A stretch of DNA of 50,808 nucleotides, taken from the NCBI GenBank assembly GCA_026981985.1, contig JALSHZ010000110.1, positions 1 through 50,808 on the forward strand. Direction: 5' to 3'. Under the pieces are notes generated by a model. That model saw nothing but the letters and a program-made list of their open reading frames with translations, was not told where the DNA came from and did no database searches. A program made the position numbers and the translations under genes. This DNA is from Gammaproteobacteria bacterium (lineage in GTDB: Bacteria; Pseudomonadota; Gammaproteobacteria; UWMA-0217). Below are positions 33,105 through 42,038 of the stretch, piece by piece; position 1 is the first letter of the stretch, and the number at the start of each line of letters is the position of its first letter.

Positions 33105-34865
33105 ATGCCGGTCATGCTTTCCCGACGACAGATCCGCCGCTGGTTAGAAGACTGGCATGACCAGTTCGTGACCCACCTATCACGCGCTGATGCGCAGTTG
33201 CAGCCAGCACTGCTGGGCTTGGTGGTGGGGCTGCTCACCGGCCTTGTGATTGTGGCATTTCGCTGGCTGGTCGAGTTGGGCCAGGCTGGGATATTGCCCG
33301 GCCAGGATCCTGAAGGTTTCGAAAACCTGCCGCTGTTGTGGCGTTTTCTGCTACCCGTGTTGTCCGGCCTGTTGATCGGTCTGCTGTTTCATCTCTGGTC
33401 GAAGGGGGATCAGGTAGTTGGCATCATCCACGTAATGGAGCGTCTCGCCTATCACCAGGGTCGACTTCCGTTTCGCAAGTTGTGGCTGCAATTCGTTGGT
33501 GCCGCGCTGGCACTTGTCGGTGGACATTCGATTGGACGCGAAGGGCCGAGCGTACACCTTGGCGCGGCGACTGGGTCACTGCTGGGTCAGTATCTGGCCG
33601 TTCCAAATAACAATGTGCGTATTCTGGTGGCTTGCGGCACAGCTGCAGCGATTGCCGCTTCTTTCAATACACCGCTGGCCGGCGTCGTTTTTGCGATGGA
33701 GGTGGTGATGCTGGAATACACGATCACCAGCTTTATTCCGGTGATTCTGGCGGCTGTCAGCGCCACCGGGGTGACGATTGCGGTATACGGCAATTCGCCG
33801 GTCTTCATCATTCCGGAGCTGAGTTTCAACTCGCTGCGTGAACTGCCGTTTGTGGTGTTGCTCGGCTTGCTGTGTGGTTTGACAGCAACGCTGTTCATCC
33901 GGCTGGTGGCGTGGCTTGCAGCGTATTCCAGGGAGTGGCCTTTCGTGGTCAAGACCACGGCCGCCGGCATTATCGTTGGCGGTATCGGGATTTTCTATCC
34001 GCAGGTGCTCGGCATTGGTTACGACACGGTCGGCGAGGCATTGGCGGGAGAGCTGGGGTTGGTATTGCTGTTGGGGATACTGTTGGCCAAATTTGCCGCC
34101 ACGAGCACCGCCATCGGTTTCGGTGTTCCCGGTGGTGTCGTGGGTCCCAGTCTGTTTCTTGGTGCCATCGTTGGGAGTGCAATGGGCTATGTCGTCATGA
34201 GCACGGCGCCAGCGTATTCCTCCGAGATCGGTTTCTATACATTGCTGGGGATGACCGCAATGATGGGTGCAATGTTCCGGGCGCCGCTGGCGGCATTGCT
34301 GGCGATTCTGGAAATGACTTACAGCCCGACGGTGATCTTTCCCGGTATGCTGGCGATCGTCATTGCCGAGCTGACGCGCAGTGAGGCCTTCCATCAGGTT
34401 TCCTTCTTTCGTGCCTTATTGCAGGCTCGCGGGCTGGATATCAATATGAATCCGATGACCCAGGCGTTACGGCGTATTGGTGTTGCCAGTCAGATGTCGC
34501 TGCGTTTCGTTGTGCTACCCCAAAAACCCACAGCCGAAGATTTGCGCCGGGCTTTAATGGATGGTCCACACTGGATATTGCTGCAATCTGGGGAAGCGCC
34601 AGACACCGTCATGCCGGCAATCGATGTGGTGCGCTATGTCGACGAGTTTCCTGATATCGACCGTGTTGATCTGGTGAATATTCCCGCCAAGCGAAGTGCC
34701 ATTGCGGGCATTCACAAGCGTGCCTCGTTGCTCGAAGCAGAAGAGCTGATGCGCGCGAAGGGCGTTGACAGTCTCTATGTCTATGACATGCCGGCACCTG
34801 CCATGCGCCGGGTGAAAGGCATTATCGAACGCAGCATTATTGAATCGTCATATCGTTTTCAGTAA
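33105..34865 (+). CDS. ClC-family chloride channel/transporter with CBS-like tail
   Basis: The product is about 586 residues; ATGs at 33105 and 33114 are both possible, and neither has a strong ribosome site. The first 420 residues are a ClC membrane domain. GREGPSVHLGA carries the external gating Glu, SFNTPLAGVVFAMEV follows, and GFGVPGGVVGPSLFLGA comes later. The residue matching the internal proton Glu of CLC-ec1 (second Glu of FIIEE) is Val here (FAMEV), as in ClC channels. The usual GSGIP Ser region and the central Tyr position (EMTYSPTVIFP) also differ. The C-terminal 150 residues look like a degenerate CBS pair. It moves chloride or a related anion. Passive channel behaviour is inferred from the substitutions. 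Confidence 0.9.
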   Translation: MPVMLSRRQIRRWLEDWHDQFVTHLSRADAQLQPALLGLVVGLLTGLVIVAFRWLVELGQAGILPGQDPEGFENLPLLWRFLLPVLSGLLIGLLFHLWSKGDQVVGIIHVMERLAYHQGRLPFRKLWLQFVGAALALVGGHSIGREGPSVHLGAATGSLLGQYLAVPNNNVRILVACGTAAAIAASFNTPLAGVVFAMEVVMLEYTITSFIPVILAAVSATGVTIAVYGNSPVFIIPELSFNSLRELPFVVLLGLLCGLTATLFIRLVAWLAAYSREWPFVVKTTAAGIIVGGIGIFYPQVLGIGYDTVGEALAGELGLVLLLGILLAKFAATSTAIGFGVPGGVVGPSLFLGAIVGSAMGYVVMSTAPAYSSEIGFYTLLGMTAMMGAMFRAPLAALLAILEMTYSPTVIFPGMLAIVIAELTRSEAFHQVSFFRALLQARGLDINMNPMTQALRRIGVASQMSLRFVVLPQKPTAEDLRRALMDGPHWILLQSGEAPDTVMPAIDVVRYVDEFPDIDRVDLVNIPAKRSAIAGIHKRASLLEAEELMRAKGVDSLYVYDMPAPAMRRVKGIIERSIIESSYRFQ

Positions 34866-34980
34866 TTCCCTCGGCCCGAGTCTTACAGGCCAATTGCAAG
34901 CAACTGTTAAGAATCTCCCGTAAGCCCATCTGTGGCTGAACCTTCCATGTTCGTCTTGGTCTGAGTTCCGAGAATAAGCA

Positions 34981-34996
34981 AGATCTGGAGAGATCT
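34981..34996 (+). promoter_or_regulatory. Ribosome site held in a hairpin loop
   Basis: AGATCT (34981-34986) and AGATCT (34991-34996) can pair as a 6-bp stem with GGAG as the four-base loop, directly before the ATG at 34998. The GGAG is the Shine-Dalgarno sequence of the downstream small gene. Presentation in a loop, with the stem reaching almost to the start codon, could make initiation sensitive to temperature or to a bound factor. Confidence 0.4.
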
Positions 34997-34997
34997 A

Positions 34998-35384
34998 ATG
35001 GAACATGCAATGTCAGCAGGGCTAGGGGCGATTCGGACAAATAAGAAAGAGAGTCTCTTGGTGCCGGGCGCGCCGCGACCGGTACTCACCGCTGTGATGC
35101 TCTATTGTCACAGCTACCCGTATGCGCAGTGCCAGCTGGAACTCATTGATGCCTCCACATTCAAATTGAATTGTGGGATGCAGGGTATTCCTCGCCATGC
35201 TTATACAGAGATTGCATTGGAACTTCTGCTCAATGGTGAGATCAAACGGTTCAGGCATCCTGTTCATGTACTGGAAAAACAGGATGAATCGGTCATCGTT
35301 GCGCTGTCGTTTGAGGTTGAACCGTCGCTGCAAGAAGCGCTGAATGCGCTGGCCAGTGAACAGCAGGTTTGCTGCCTGGGGTAG
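34998..35384 (+). CDS. Small protein with PilZ-like pattern, function uncertain
   Basis: This 128-residue soluble protein is mostly beta: LTAVMLYCHSYPYAQCQLEL, then DASTFKLNCGMQGIPRHAYT, then IKRFRHPVHVLEKQDESVIV. The order of strands and the D-S segment followed by a basic valine strand recall a PilZ domain. The RxxxR arginines needed for cyclic-di-GMP are absent and D/NxSxxG is not intact, so it would be at most a degenerate PilZ. The start is supported by GGAG with good spacing. It lies 190 bases upstream of the polysaccharide cluster on the same strand, so a regulatory link to exopolysaccharide synthesis is possible. Family assignment is weak. Confidence 0.6.
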   Translation: MEHAMSAGLGAIRTNKKESLLVPGAPRPVLTAVMLYCHSYPYAQCQLELIDASTFKLNCGMQGIPRHAYTEIALELLLNGEIKRFRHPVHVLEKQDESVIVALSFEVEPSLQEALNALASEQQVCCLG

Positions 35385-35574
35385 CGCTGAGAAGCGACTT
35401 TTTGAGCCGGCGTGTGGCCTTGTCGAAACGCGAGGTTGGATATTCTTACACGCCCGCCAAGGGGCTGTGGGGGATGCGGCCTTGCGTTCACAGCAAGCCT
35501 ATGAAAAGCCGTCTCAACCGTGATGCATTCCGACACTTGGCTTCAGTATTCATAAACATGCGTGCAGAACTACC

Positions 35575-37002
35575 TTGAAAACCATCAAGCTCTTCAATCA
35601 GTCGACACCAGTCCCTTTTGTGATTCTTGCCGTGATCGAGTTTCTGTTGCTGGTCGCGGCTGTCTATCTGGCGACGTGGTTGCGATTCAGCCATTTTTTC
35701 TCTGGCGAGGTTTTTTCTGACGCCGTCATACGCGAGATGGTTGGCCCCATCTTGCCGAAAGCGCTGCTATTCGCCAGCGTACTGTTTATCAGCATGATGG
35801 CGATGGGGCTCTATAGTGCACGCACCATGCTCCTGGGGGTAGTGGGTGTTCATCTGCGCCTCATTGTCAGTCATCTGGTTGGCTTTGTTGCTTTCGTCTT
35901 TATTGCCTATTTGCTGCCGACGCTATTTCTTGGGCGCGGTCTGATGATTTCATCAGTGGCGTTGTCACTGCTGTTTATCGTACTCAGCCGTCGTATCTTC
36001 GAATCGTTGAGTAGAACAAACCAGCTCAGGCGCAGAGTTCTAGTCTATGGGGCTGGAGAAAATGCCCTGACGATCGAGCGTGCCGCGCCACAGCTGGAGA
36101 AAATGGGGGTCAGTATCGATGGCTACGTCGCAGTAGATGGCGCATTTCCAAGGACTGGCGGAAAGACCTTGCTCAATCTGCCGAGCCCTTTAAAGGAGTA
36201 TGTGCGCCAACAGCAGATCAGCCAAATCGTTATTGCGCTGGACGACCGTCGCGGTAGTCTGCCAATCGATGAGCTCGTCGAATGCAAGCTGGCGGGTGTC
36301 GAGATCGTCGATCTCCCGAGTTTTTTTGAAGTGACCGCGACTAAAGTACGGTTGGATCTGATACCGCCAAGTTGGTTAATTTTTGCGCCCGGTTTCGAAC
36401 GTGGTGCCGTAACCGATGTGCTCAAGCGGGCAATCGACCTGCTGGCGAGTCTCCTGTTGCTGATGGTCAGTTGGCCATTGATGTTGTTGACCATGATTGC
36501 AATCAAGCTGGAAGACGGCCTGTCGGCGCCGGTTATTTACAAGCAGACGCGTATCGGAAAGGACGGCAGGCCTTTTGATATCTATAAGTTTCGCAGCATG
36601 TCCGTCGATGCGGAAAAAGGCGAGAAACCGCAGTGGGCCAGCACAAACGATCCGCGAATCACCCGTGTTGGCAATATTATTCGCCTGCTGCGGCTGGATG
36701 AGTTGCCGCAGTTGCTGAACGTGCTCAAGGGGGATATGAGCTTTGTTGGCCCACGTCCGGAAAGGCCCGAGTTCGTCGATTCGCTGTCGCAGAAGATTCC
36801 GTACTACAACGAACGGCATCGGGTAAAGCCCGGCGTCACCGGCTGGGCACAACTCAACTATCCGTATGGCGCGTCGGATCGAGACTCGATGGAAAAATTG
36901 CAGTATGACCTCTATTACACGAAGAACCATTCGTTGATGCTTGATCTGATTATCCTGCTGCAAACAGTGGAAATCGTGCTCTTCGGCAAGGGAGCAAGAT
37001 GA
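35575..37002 (+). CDS. epsB: Priming sugar transferase (polyprenyl glycosylphosphotransferase)
   Basis: The product is 475 residues. Four or five N-terminal helices (about 15-140) are followed by a Rossmann-like region (VLVYGAGENALTIERA near 153) and a C-terminal bacterial sugar transferase domain from about 285: YKQTRIGKDGRPFDIYKFRS, then RLDELPQLLNVLKGDMSFVG, then PRPERPEF. It attaches the first sugar phosphate to undecaprenyl phosphate at the inner membrane and starts repeat-unit synthesis. The overall pattern fits the PEP-CTERM/XrtA-associated transferases (EpsB type). The start is TTG (35575) without a strong ribosome site. Its stop overlaps the next glycosyltransferase by ATGA, making the two coupled. 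The symbol follows family usage and is not strain-specific. Confidence 0.92.
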   Translation: MKTIKLFNQSTPVPFVILAVIEFLLLVAAVYLATWLRFSHFFSGEVFSDAVIREMVGPILPKALLFASVLFISMMAMGLYSARTMLLGVVGVHLRLIVSHLVGFVAFVFIAYLLPTLFLGRGLMISSVALSLLFIVLSRRIFESLSRTNQLRRRVLVYGAGENALTIERAAPQLEKMGVSIDGYVAVDGAFPRTGGKTLLNLPSPLKEYVRQQQISQIVIALDDRRGSLPIDELVECKLAGVEIVDLPSFFEVTATKVRLDLIPPSWLIFAPGFERGAVTDVLKRAIDLLASLLLLMVSWPLMLLTMIAIKLEDGLSAPVIYKQTRIGKDGRPFDIYKFRSMSVDAEKGEKPQWASTNDPRITRVGNIIRLLRLDELPQLLNVLKGDMSFVGPRPERPEFVDSLSQKIPYYNERHRVKPGVTGWAQLNYPYGASDRDSMEKLQYDLYYTKNHSLMLDLIILLQTVEIVLFGKGAR

Positions 37003-38198
37003 TGGAGCAGGTTGTCGAAAGCTTGTCGCCGGATGTTCAGTTCGGCAGCAGAAAGCCCCGTGTGCTGGAGGTGTTGTATTCCTATCGCATGGGTGGATCT
37101 GAAATTCTTGCCTCAAGACTGGCTAGAGCGCTTGCCGCCCGGGGTGTCGATGTCAGCACCTGTTCCTTGCATACCGAAAAGGGCGTGATCAGTGATGAAC
37201 TGGAAAATGCCGGGATTGCATGCTTCTCTTTCGATCTCGAACATCGCAGTCGCCTTGGCAAACTGCTGTTCCCGTTACAGCTTTTCTGGTACCTGAAAAA
37301 AAACCGCTTCGATGTGATGCATGTGCATCATGTCTTCGTACTGCGGCATTGTTATCGTGCTGCACGTCTGGCGGGTATTCGTCGTATCGTGGTCACTGAA
37401 CATTCGGATCACGAATTTCGAGGCCATGCGGGCTTGCGTCGCGACGGCAACTATTTTGGCAATCGTGCCGATGCCGTTACCGTGATTCATGATGGCATGC
37501 AGCGCTATTTCGAACACACACTGGGTGTCTCTGGGCAGCGGTTGGCACTGATTCACAACAGCGTCGATACTGCTGTTTTTCACCCGGGCAGCGGTGCTGG
37601 TCTGCGCGAATCATTGAGCCTCGATCCAAACGGCATCATCTGCGGTTGGGTCGGACGTTTTCACGAAGCCAAGGATGTCGGCACGCTGCTTCGGGCTTTT
37701 GCGATTTTATTACAGGCGTCGGAAAAGCCGGTTGCACTGGTCATGGTGGGTGATGGAGAAGATCGTGCCATGGCGGGCAGGCTGGCGGCTGAGCTGGGTA
37801 TTAATGAGCAGGTACATTTTCTCGGCGCAAGACAGGATATTCCCGACATGATGCGCGACTTCGATGTTTATGTCTCTTCGTCACACAAGGAAGGCGTGCC
37901 GCTGGTCATGCTCGAAGCCATGGCTACCGGCTTGCCCTGTGTCGGCACCAACGTGGGTGGAGTGAAGAGTATTCTTTCGCAAGATAGCGGCATCGTTGTT
38001 CCGCCACGAGCGCCGGATTTGCTGGCGCAAGCCCTGCAGCGGGTGACCGAGGATGACCACTTGCGTCAGCAGATGGGCCAGGCCGCGTTGCGTGAAGCAC
38101 GTAAAAAATATCGTTTCGATGGTATGGTGGACCGATTCATGGATGTGCTTGGGTTACGCCGCACGCGGATGGCAGACAATTCACACTCCATTGCCTGA
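36999..38198 (+). CDS. Family 4 glycosyltransferase
   Basis: This is a 399-residue cytosolic GT-B enzyme. The N-terminal half begins VLEVLYSYRMGGSEILASRL, a typical acceptor-site loop. The C-terminal half has the GT4 signature GWVGRFHEAKDVGTLLRAFA, then SSSHKEGVPLVMLEAMATGL near residues 293-312 with the E-x7-E retaining pair. It would transfer a nucleotide-activated sugar to the lipid-linked repeat unit. The exact sugar cannot be read. It is coupled to the priming transferase by ATGA overlap, so it probably adds the second sugar. About 77 bases separate it from the next gene. Confidence 0.92.
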   Translation: MMEQVVESLSPDVQFGSRKPRVLEVLYSYRMGGSEILASRLARALAARGVDVSTCSLHTEKGVISDELENAGIACFSFDLEHRSRLGKLLFPLQLFWYLKKNRFDVMHVHHVFVLRHCYRAARLAGIRRIVVTEHSDHEFRGHAGLRRDGNYFGNRADAVTVIHDGMQRYFEHTLGVSGQRLALIHNSVDTAVFHPGSGAGLRESLSLDPNGIICGWVGRFHEAKDVGTLLRAFAILLQASEKPVALVMVGDGEDRAMAGRLAAELGINEQVHFLGARQDIPDMMRDFDVYVSSSHKEGVPLVMLEAMATGLPCVGTNVGGVKSILSQDSGIVVPPRAPDLLAQALQRVTEDDHLRQQMGQAALREARKKYRFDGMVDRFMDVLGLRRTRMADNSHSIA

Positions 38199-38275
38199 CG
38201 ATAGTCATTCGCCCCACTTGTTTTTTCCGTTGATGACTAACCACCCATGCAGTTGACACAATATAGGCATGATGC

Positions 38276-40393
38276 GTGAGAGCTGTTGCATTGAGATCTC
38301 GTTATATCGTTCTGGCGGTCTCGATATTGGCGGGAGTCGCCCTGCTGTTTATTGCCGGGGTTTTTGCATTTCAGGCCATGTCAATGGCTACCACAACAGA
38401 CGGGCAGATACATGCGCCGATAGCACAACCTCTGCCGAACGATCTGCTACGCCCAGTCGCGCCGAGCAATATCAAAGCGGTGTGGGCCAATGACGGCGGC
38501 GACAAGATATTTCAGGAAGAGACACCATCACTACAGTCTGGTGGGCAGGTAGGCAATGCCGTATGGGATGGGCAGCGTATAAAGCTCTTTGGCGCGCGCA
38601 ATGAAATTCTATCGGTCGCGCTGGTGCTTGAGACTGGCAACAAGCCGGCCAGGAATGTGGAGGTTCAATTCAGCGCCCTGCATGACAAGCTCGGGAACGC
38701 TTTTGGCACTGAGAGGATGGGGAAAAAGGCGGCAGCCGAGATGGCTGATATCGAGTTGTTTCATGTCGGCTACCTGCAACTTCGGGGACTGAGCAAGGGG
38801 CTGCCTTGGGAGACCTATGATGAGCGTCACATCCCTGCCAAGTGCCGGCGCCCCCATGACGCCAATGGCGAAGTACAGGGTGGATGGAAGAACCGGCCTT
38901 GCGCGGATCGTCACGTGCCTGACATCGCCGTTCCCCTGGCATTGAAATCAGCTTTTTCGATAGCACCACATCACAGTCAGATCATCTGGGCCGATATCTA
39001 CATTCCGCCAAACACGCCCGCCGGAATGTTCCGCGGGACGGTTGTTATCCGTGAGGCCGGGAAAGCGGTTTGGGAGATTCCGGTCACATTGCAGGTAAGG
39101 GATTTCTCCCTGCCTGATCTGCCATCGGCACGAACCATGCTGGCGATTACCACGGAGGATATTGCCGAGCGCTATCTCGGCAATGCCTACCCCGACCCGG
39201 GTACGGTGACATATCGGAAACTACAAAAAATCATCGATCGCCACTACCAGCTGGCACATCGCCATCGCATCTCTCTGGTGGAGGGTTATACACCGGTTGC
39301 GCAAATGGACCCTTATCTTCTACCACGGCTGGATGGCAGCCTGTTCACCCCGGCGCGGGGTTACCGCGGCCCCGGAGAAGGTATTGGCAATAGCGTCTAC
39401 GCTATTGGTCTTTATGGTTTCTGGCCGTGGAAGAGCGAGGGCCAGGAGTCGATGTGGGAACATGCCGATCAGTGGGTGGAGTGGTTCCATCGCCGTGGTC
39501 TGGCACAGAATACCGAGTATTTTCTCTATCTAATCGATGAATCCCAGGACTATCCTCAGCTTGAACAGTGGGCGCAATGGTTGGCGGCCAACCCCGGGCC
39601 GGGGAAGGCGCTCAAGTCGATGGCAACGCTCGATCTGGTGCAAGCCGTCGAACGCGTGCCGTCGCTGTCTGTCGTCGCCAGCAGCGCCGATATCGGTTTG
39701 CGCGAAACGCACGAAAAGGCGGCTGGCAAGCTGCTGCGGGATCCATCAAAGCGCCTTTATCTCTACAACGGCAAACGTCCGGCAACCGGCTCATTCGCGT
39801 TGGAAGACGACGGCACGGCATTGCGCCAGGTGGCCTGGGCACAATACAAAAAGCAGGTCGACCGTTGGTTCTACTGGAACGCTACCTACTACAACAACAC
39901 CCAATGCAGCGAGGGCGAGCAGGCCCGGCGCGAAACGAATGTGTTTCAGCAGGCACGTACTTTCGGCTGTTTTTCCGGGCGCGATCCGCAATTGGGCGAG
40001 ACCGGCTTCAACTATTTCAATGGCGATGGCCTGCTGTTCTACCCCGGCACCGATCGGGTGTTTCCCAAATCCAGCCTGGGTATCTCCAGGCCAATCGCTT
40101 CGCTCCGGCTGAAGCATTGGCGCCGAGGTATTCAGGATGTGGACTATCTGCACCTTGCTGCCGCCGTGGCGCCGCGTGAAACCGCCAGGATCGTGGAACA
40201 GATGGTGCCCAAAGTGTTGTGGGAAGTTGGTGTGTCATCAAGGCGTGATCCCACTTGGGTGCGCGCTGATATCAGTTGGCCAACTGCGTCGGATGCCTGG
40301 GAGAAGGCGCGCCTGGCCTTGGCAGACATCATCGAAAGAGGGCAGCAGCGTGGCGACGAGACTTCTGTGAAGCAGAACCCGGTACGGCGGTGA
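38276..40393 (+). CDS. DUF4091-containing glycosidase-like envelope protein
   Basis: The product is 705 residues. It begins with GTG at 38276 and has an N-terminal membrane anchor (YIVLAVSILAGVALLFIAGV), so the rest is probably periplasmic. The middle resembles a beta-sandwich plus a TIM-barrel-like region (TEYFLYLIDESQDYPQLEQW near 418). The end fits DUF4091: FNYFNGDGLLFYPGTDRV near 580, then SLRLKHWRRGIQDVDYLHLA. DUF4091 follows putative glycoside-hydrolase domains. It may trim or edit the polymer or act in its release. A catalytic acid pair is not assigned; the Glu in LIDESQD is a candidate. Position among polysaccharide genes supports a carbohydrate role. Confidence 0.78.
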   Translation: MRAVALRSRYIVLAVSILAGVALLFIAGVFAFQAMSMATTTDGQIHAPIAQPLPNDLLRPVAPSNIKAVWANDGGDKIFQEETPSLQSGGQVGNAVWDGQRIKLFGARNEILSVALVLETGNKPARNVEVQFSALHDKLGNAFGTERMGKKAAAEMADIELFHVGYLQLRGLSKGLPWETYDERHIPAKCRRPHDANGEVQGGWKNRPCADRHVPDIAVPLALKSAFSIAPHHSQIIWADIYIPPNTPAGMFRGTVVIREAGKAVWEIPVTLQVRDFSLPDLPSARTMLAITTEDIAERYLGNAYPDPGTVTYRKLQKIIDRHYQLAHRHRISLVEGYTPVAQMDPYLLPRLDGSLFTPARGYRGPGEGIGNSVYAIGLYGFWPWKSEGQESMWEHADQWVEWFHRRGLAQNTEYFLYLIDESQDYPQLEQWAQWLAANPGPGKALKSMATLDLVQAVERVPSLSVVASSADIGLRETHEKAAGKLLRDPSKRLYLYNGKRPATGSFALEDDGTALRQVAWAQYKKQVDRWFYWNATYYNNTQCSEGEQARRETNVFQQARTFGCFSGRDPQLGETGFNYFNGDGLLFYPGTDRVFPKSSLGISRPIASLRLKHWRRGIQDVDYLHLAAAVAPRETARIVEQMVPKVLWEVGVSSRRDPTWVRADISWPTASDAWEKARLALADIIERGQQRGDETSVKQNPVRR

Positions 40394-40479
40394 TGGCAGC
40401 CCGTAGCACGATTGCGTCAGAACTTCGGGTCGTCGTGCCGGTCGTAGTAATGAATCGTCAATAATCCAGTAACCGCCCC

Positions 40480-41994
40480 ATGAATCAGCATTTTGAGCTT
40501 CTCCTGTATTACCTGAAGTCCGTTAAACGTTACCCGTGGACAACCTTCTACGTCTCCGCGACGGTGATGTTTCTAGGCTGGATAGCCGTGATCACGATGT
40601 CGGACAGCTATCGTGCCCAATCCACGCTGTATGTACCCAGCGAGTCTATTCGAGAGCCTTTGCTCAAGGGGCTGGCCGTTGATGGCCGCAGCGCCAAGGC
40701 CACAGCGGTGGTCATACAGCATACCTTGCTCAATCGGCAGAATCTGTTGTCGATTCTGGAGACCGATGATCTTGGCTTCAACATCAAGAATGAGAAAAGC
40801 CGTGAGGCAATCGCCCAGTATCTCATGAAGGAGGTGTGGGTAGCAGGGGATCCAAAAACGAATATTTACAGCATTACCTATTTTGACGGCAATCCGGAAA
40901 GGGCAAAACGCGTGGTTGCCGCGCTGACTAATCGCTTCGTGGACGCATCGAGTAGTGACTCGCTGAAAGACTCTGTCGCCATGGAGCGTTTTCTGGCGCA
41001 AGAGAAGGAGCGCTATTGGCAACTGCTCTCATCGGAGCGCGAAAATCTGGCTACGTTCCGCAAACGGTATCGTCAGGTACTGCCAGCTGGTGGTGAGAGT
41101 TACTACTCCGAGCTCGCATCGTGGAAAGAGTCACTGATCAAGGCGAGGCTGGAACTCGATGAGTCTACCCGTCGACTCGAAGCGCTGGAAGCCCAGAAGA
41201 AAAAGGGGCGATCTTCTGCCGGGGGCGTCACCATCAACGATGAATTGGAAAGGTTGAAGCGTGAGCTGGCGAGTATCCAGCTGAAATATACCGAGTTCCA
41301 CCCCGATGCGATGGCGCTGGCCGAAGAGATCAACGCATTACGCGCGCGAAAAAAGGAGGTGGGCGGTAACTATATTGTGAAGTCGGCGCAATCGGGCGGC
41401 CGGGTATCCCGAGGCGGCTCGACGCAAAACCTGGCCGTTGCGATCGCCAAGGCCAAAGGTGATGTGGAGGCGCTGCGGGTGCGGGTGGCGTCATACGAGC
41501 GCATGGTACAAGACCTTGAATCCAAGGTGACGATCGTGCCGCGTGTTGAATCGGAGCTTGCCATCATTGAACAGCGGTATGCGGCCTTGCAAAAAACCTA
41601 TGATGACATTGTCAGCCGCTATGAGGCCGCGCTAATGACCAACCAAGTGGATCGGGATGCCAATATTGCCAAGGTTGAAGTGGTCGAGGTGCCCTCAGTG
41701 TCGTCGTTGCCGGTAGGTCCCAAGCGGCTCAAGTTGGTCATGGCGATGACTGTACTTGGCATTGTTGCCGGTATTGCCGTTGCGGCATTTCGCTCTCGTC
41801 AAAAGCATGTGGTCAGTTCGATTCGGGAATTACGCAGGCAGATCGAGCTGCCGGTATTGGGTGCGGTATCGATGTTTGAAACCAGGGAGGTGATTGCCAA
41901 ACACCGCGCAGAAACGCTCAAGCTGGTCATGGCCTGGGCTGTACTTGGCATGGCCGCGCTGTTCCTTGCCGTGTTGTATCGGCACAGCGTCTGA
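40480..41994 (+). CDS. Polysaccharide chain-length determinant (Wzz type)
   Basis: This 504-residue inner-membrane protein belongs to the Wzz/PEP-CTERM chain-length family. An N-terminal helix (about 20-40, TFYVSATVMFLGWIAVITMS) is followed by a Wzz domain with TLLNRQNLLSILETDDLGF. Then comes a long periplasmic coiled coil from about residue 160 to 385, rich in Glu, Arg and Leu. Two more helices close the protein (about 415-435 and 480-500). It lacks the kinase domain, which is encoded by the next gene. It sets polymer length and works with the tyrosine kinase. Its best match is the exosortase-associated subtype (TIGR03007-like), by memory of the pattern. Confidence 0.9.
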   Translation: MNQHFELLLYYLKSVKRYPWTTFYVSATVMFLGWIAVITMSDSYRAQSTLYVPSESIREPLLKGLAVDGRSAKATAVVIQHTLLNRQNLLSILETDDLGFNIKNEKSREAIAQYLMKEVWVAGDPKTNIYSITYFDGNPERAKRVVAALTNRFVDASSSDSLKDSVAMERFLAQEKERYWQLLSSERENLATFRKRYRQVLPAGGESYYSELASWKESLIKARLELDESTRRLEALEAQKKKGRSSAGGVTINDELERLKRELASIQLKYTEFHPDAMALAEEINALRARKKEVGGNYIVKSAQSGGRVSRGGSTQNLAVAIAKAKGDVEALRVRVASYERMVQDLESKVTIVPRVESELAIIEQRYAALQKTYDDIVSRYEAALMTNQVDRDANIAKVEVVEVPSVSSLPVGPKRLKLVMAMTVLGIVAGIAVAAFRSRQKHVVSSIRELRRQIELPVLGAVSMFETREVIAKHRAETLKLVMAWAVLGMAALFLAVLYRHSV

Positions 41995-42038
41995 AGCAGC
42001 CGCCTGAATCCATAGCAATATAACCGAGATATTACATC

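Noticed and set aside
38253-38281. TTGACA before the DUF4091 gene as a promoter
   Set aside because: No -10 hexamer lies at a suitable distance; the nearby TATAGG is only three bases away.
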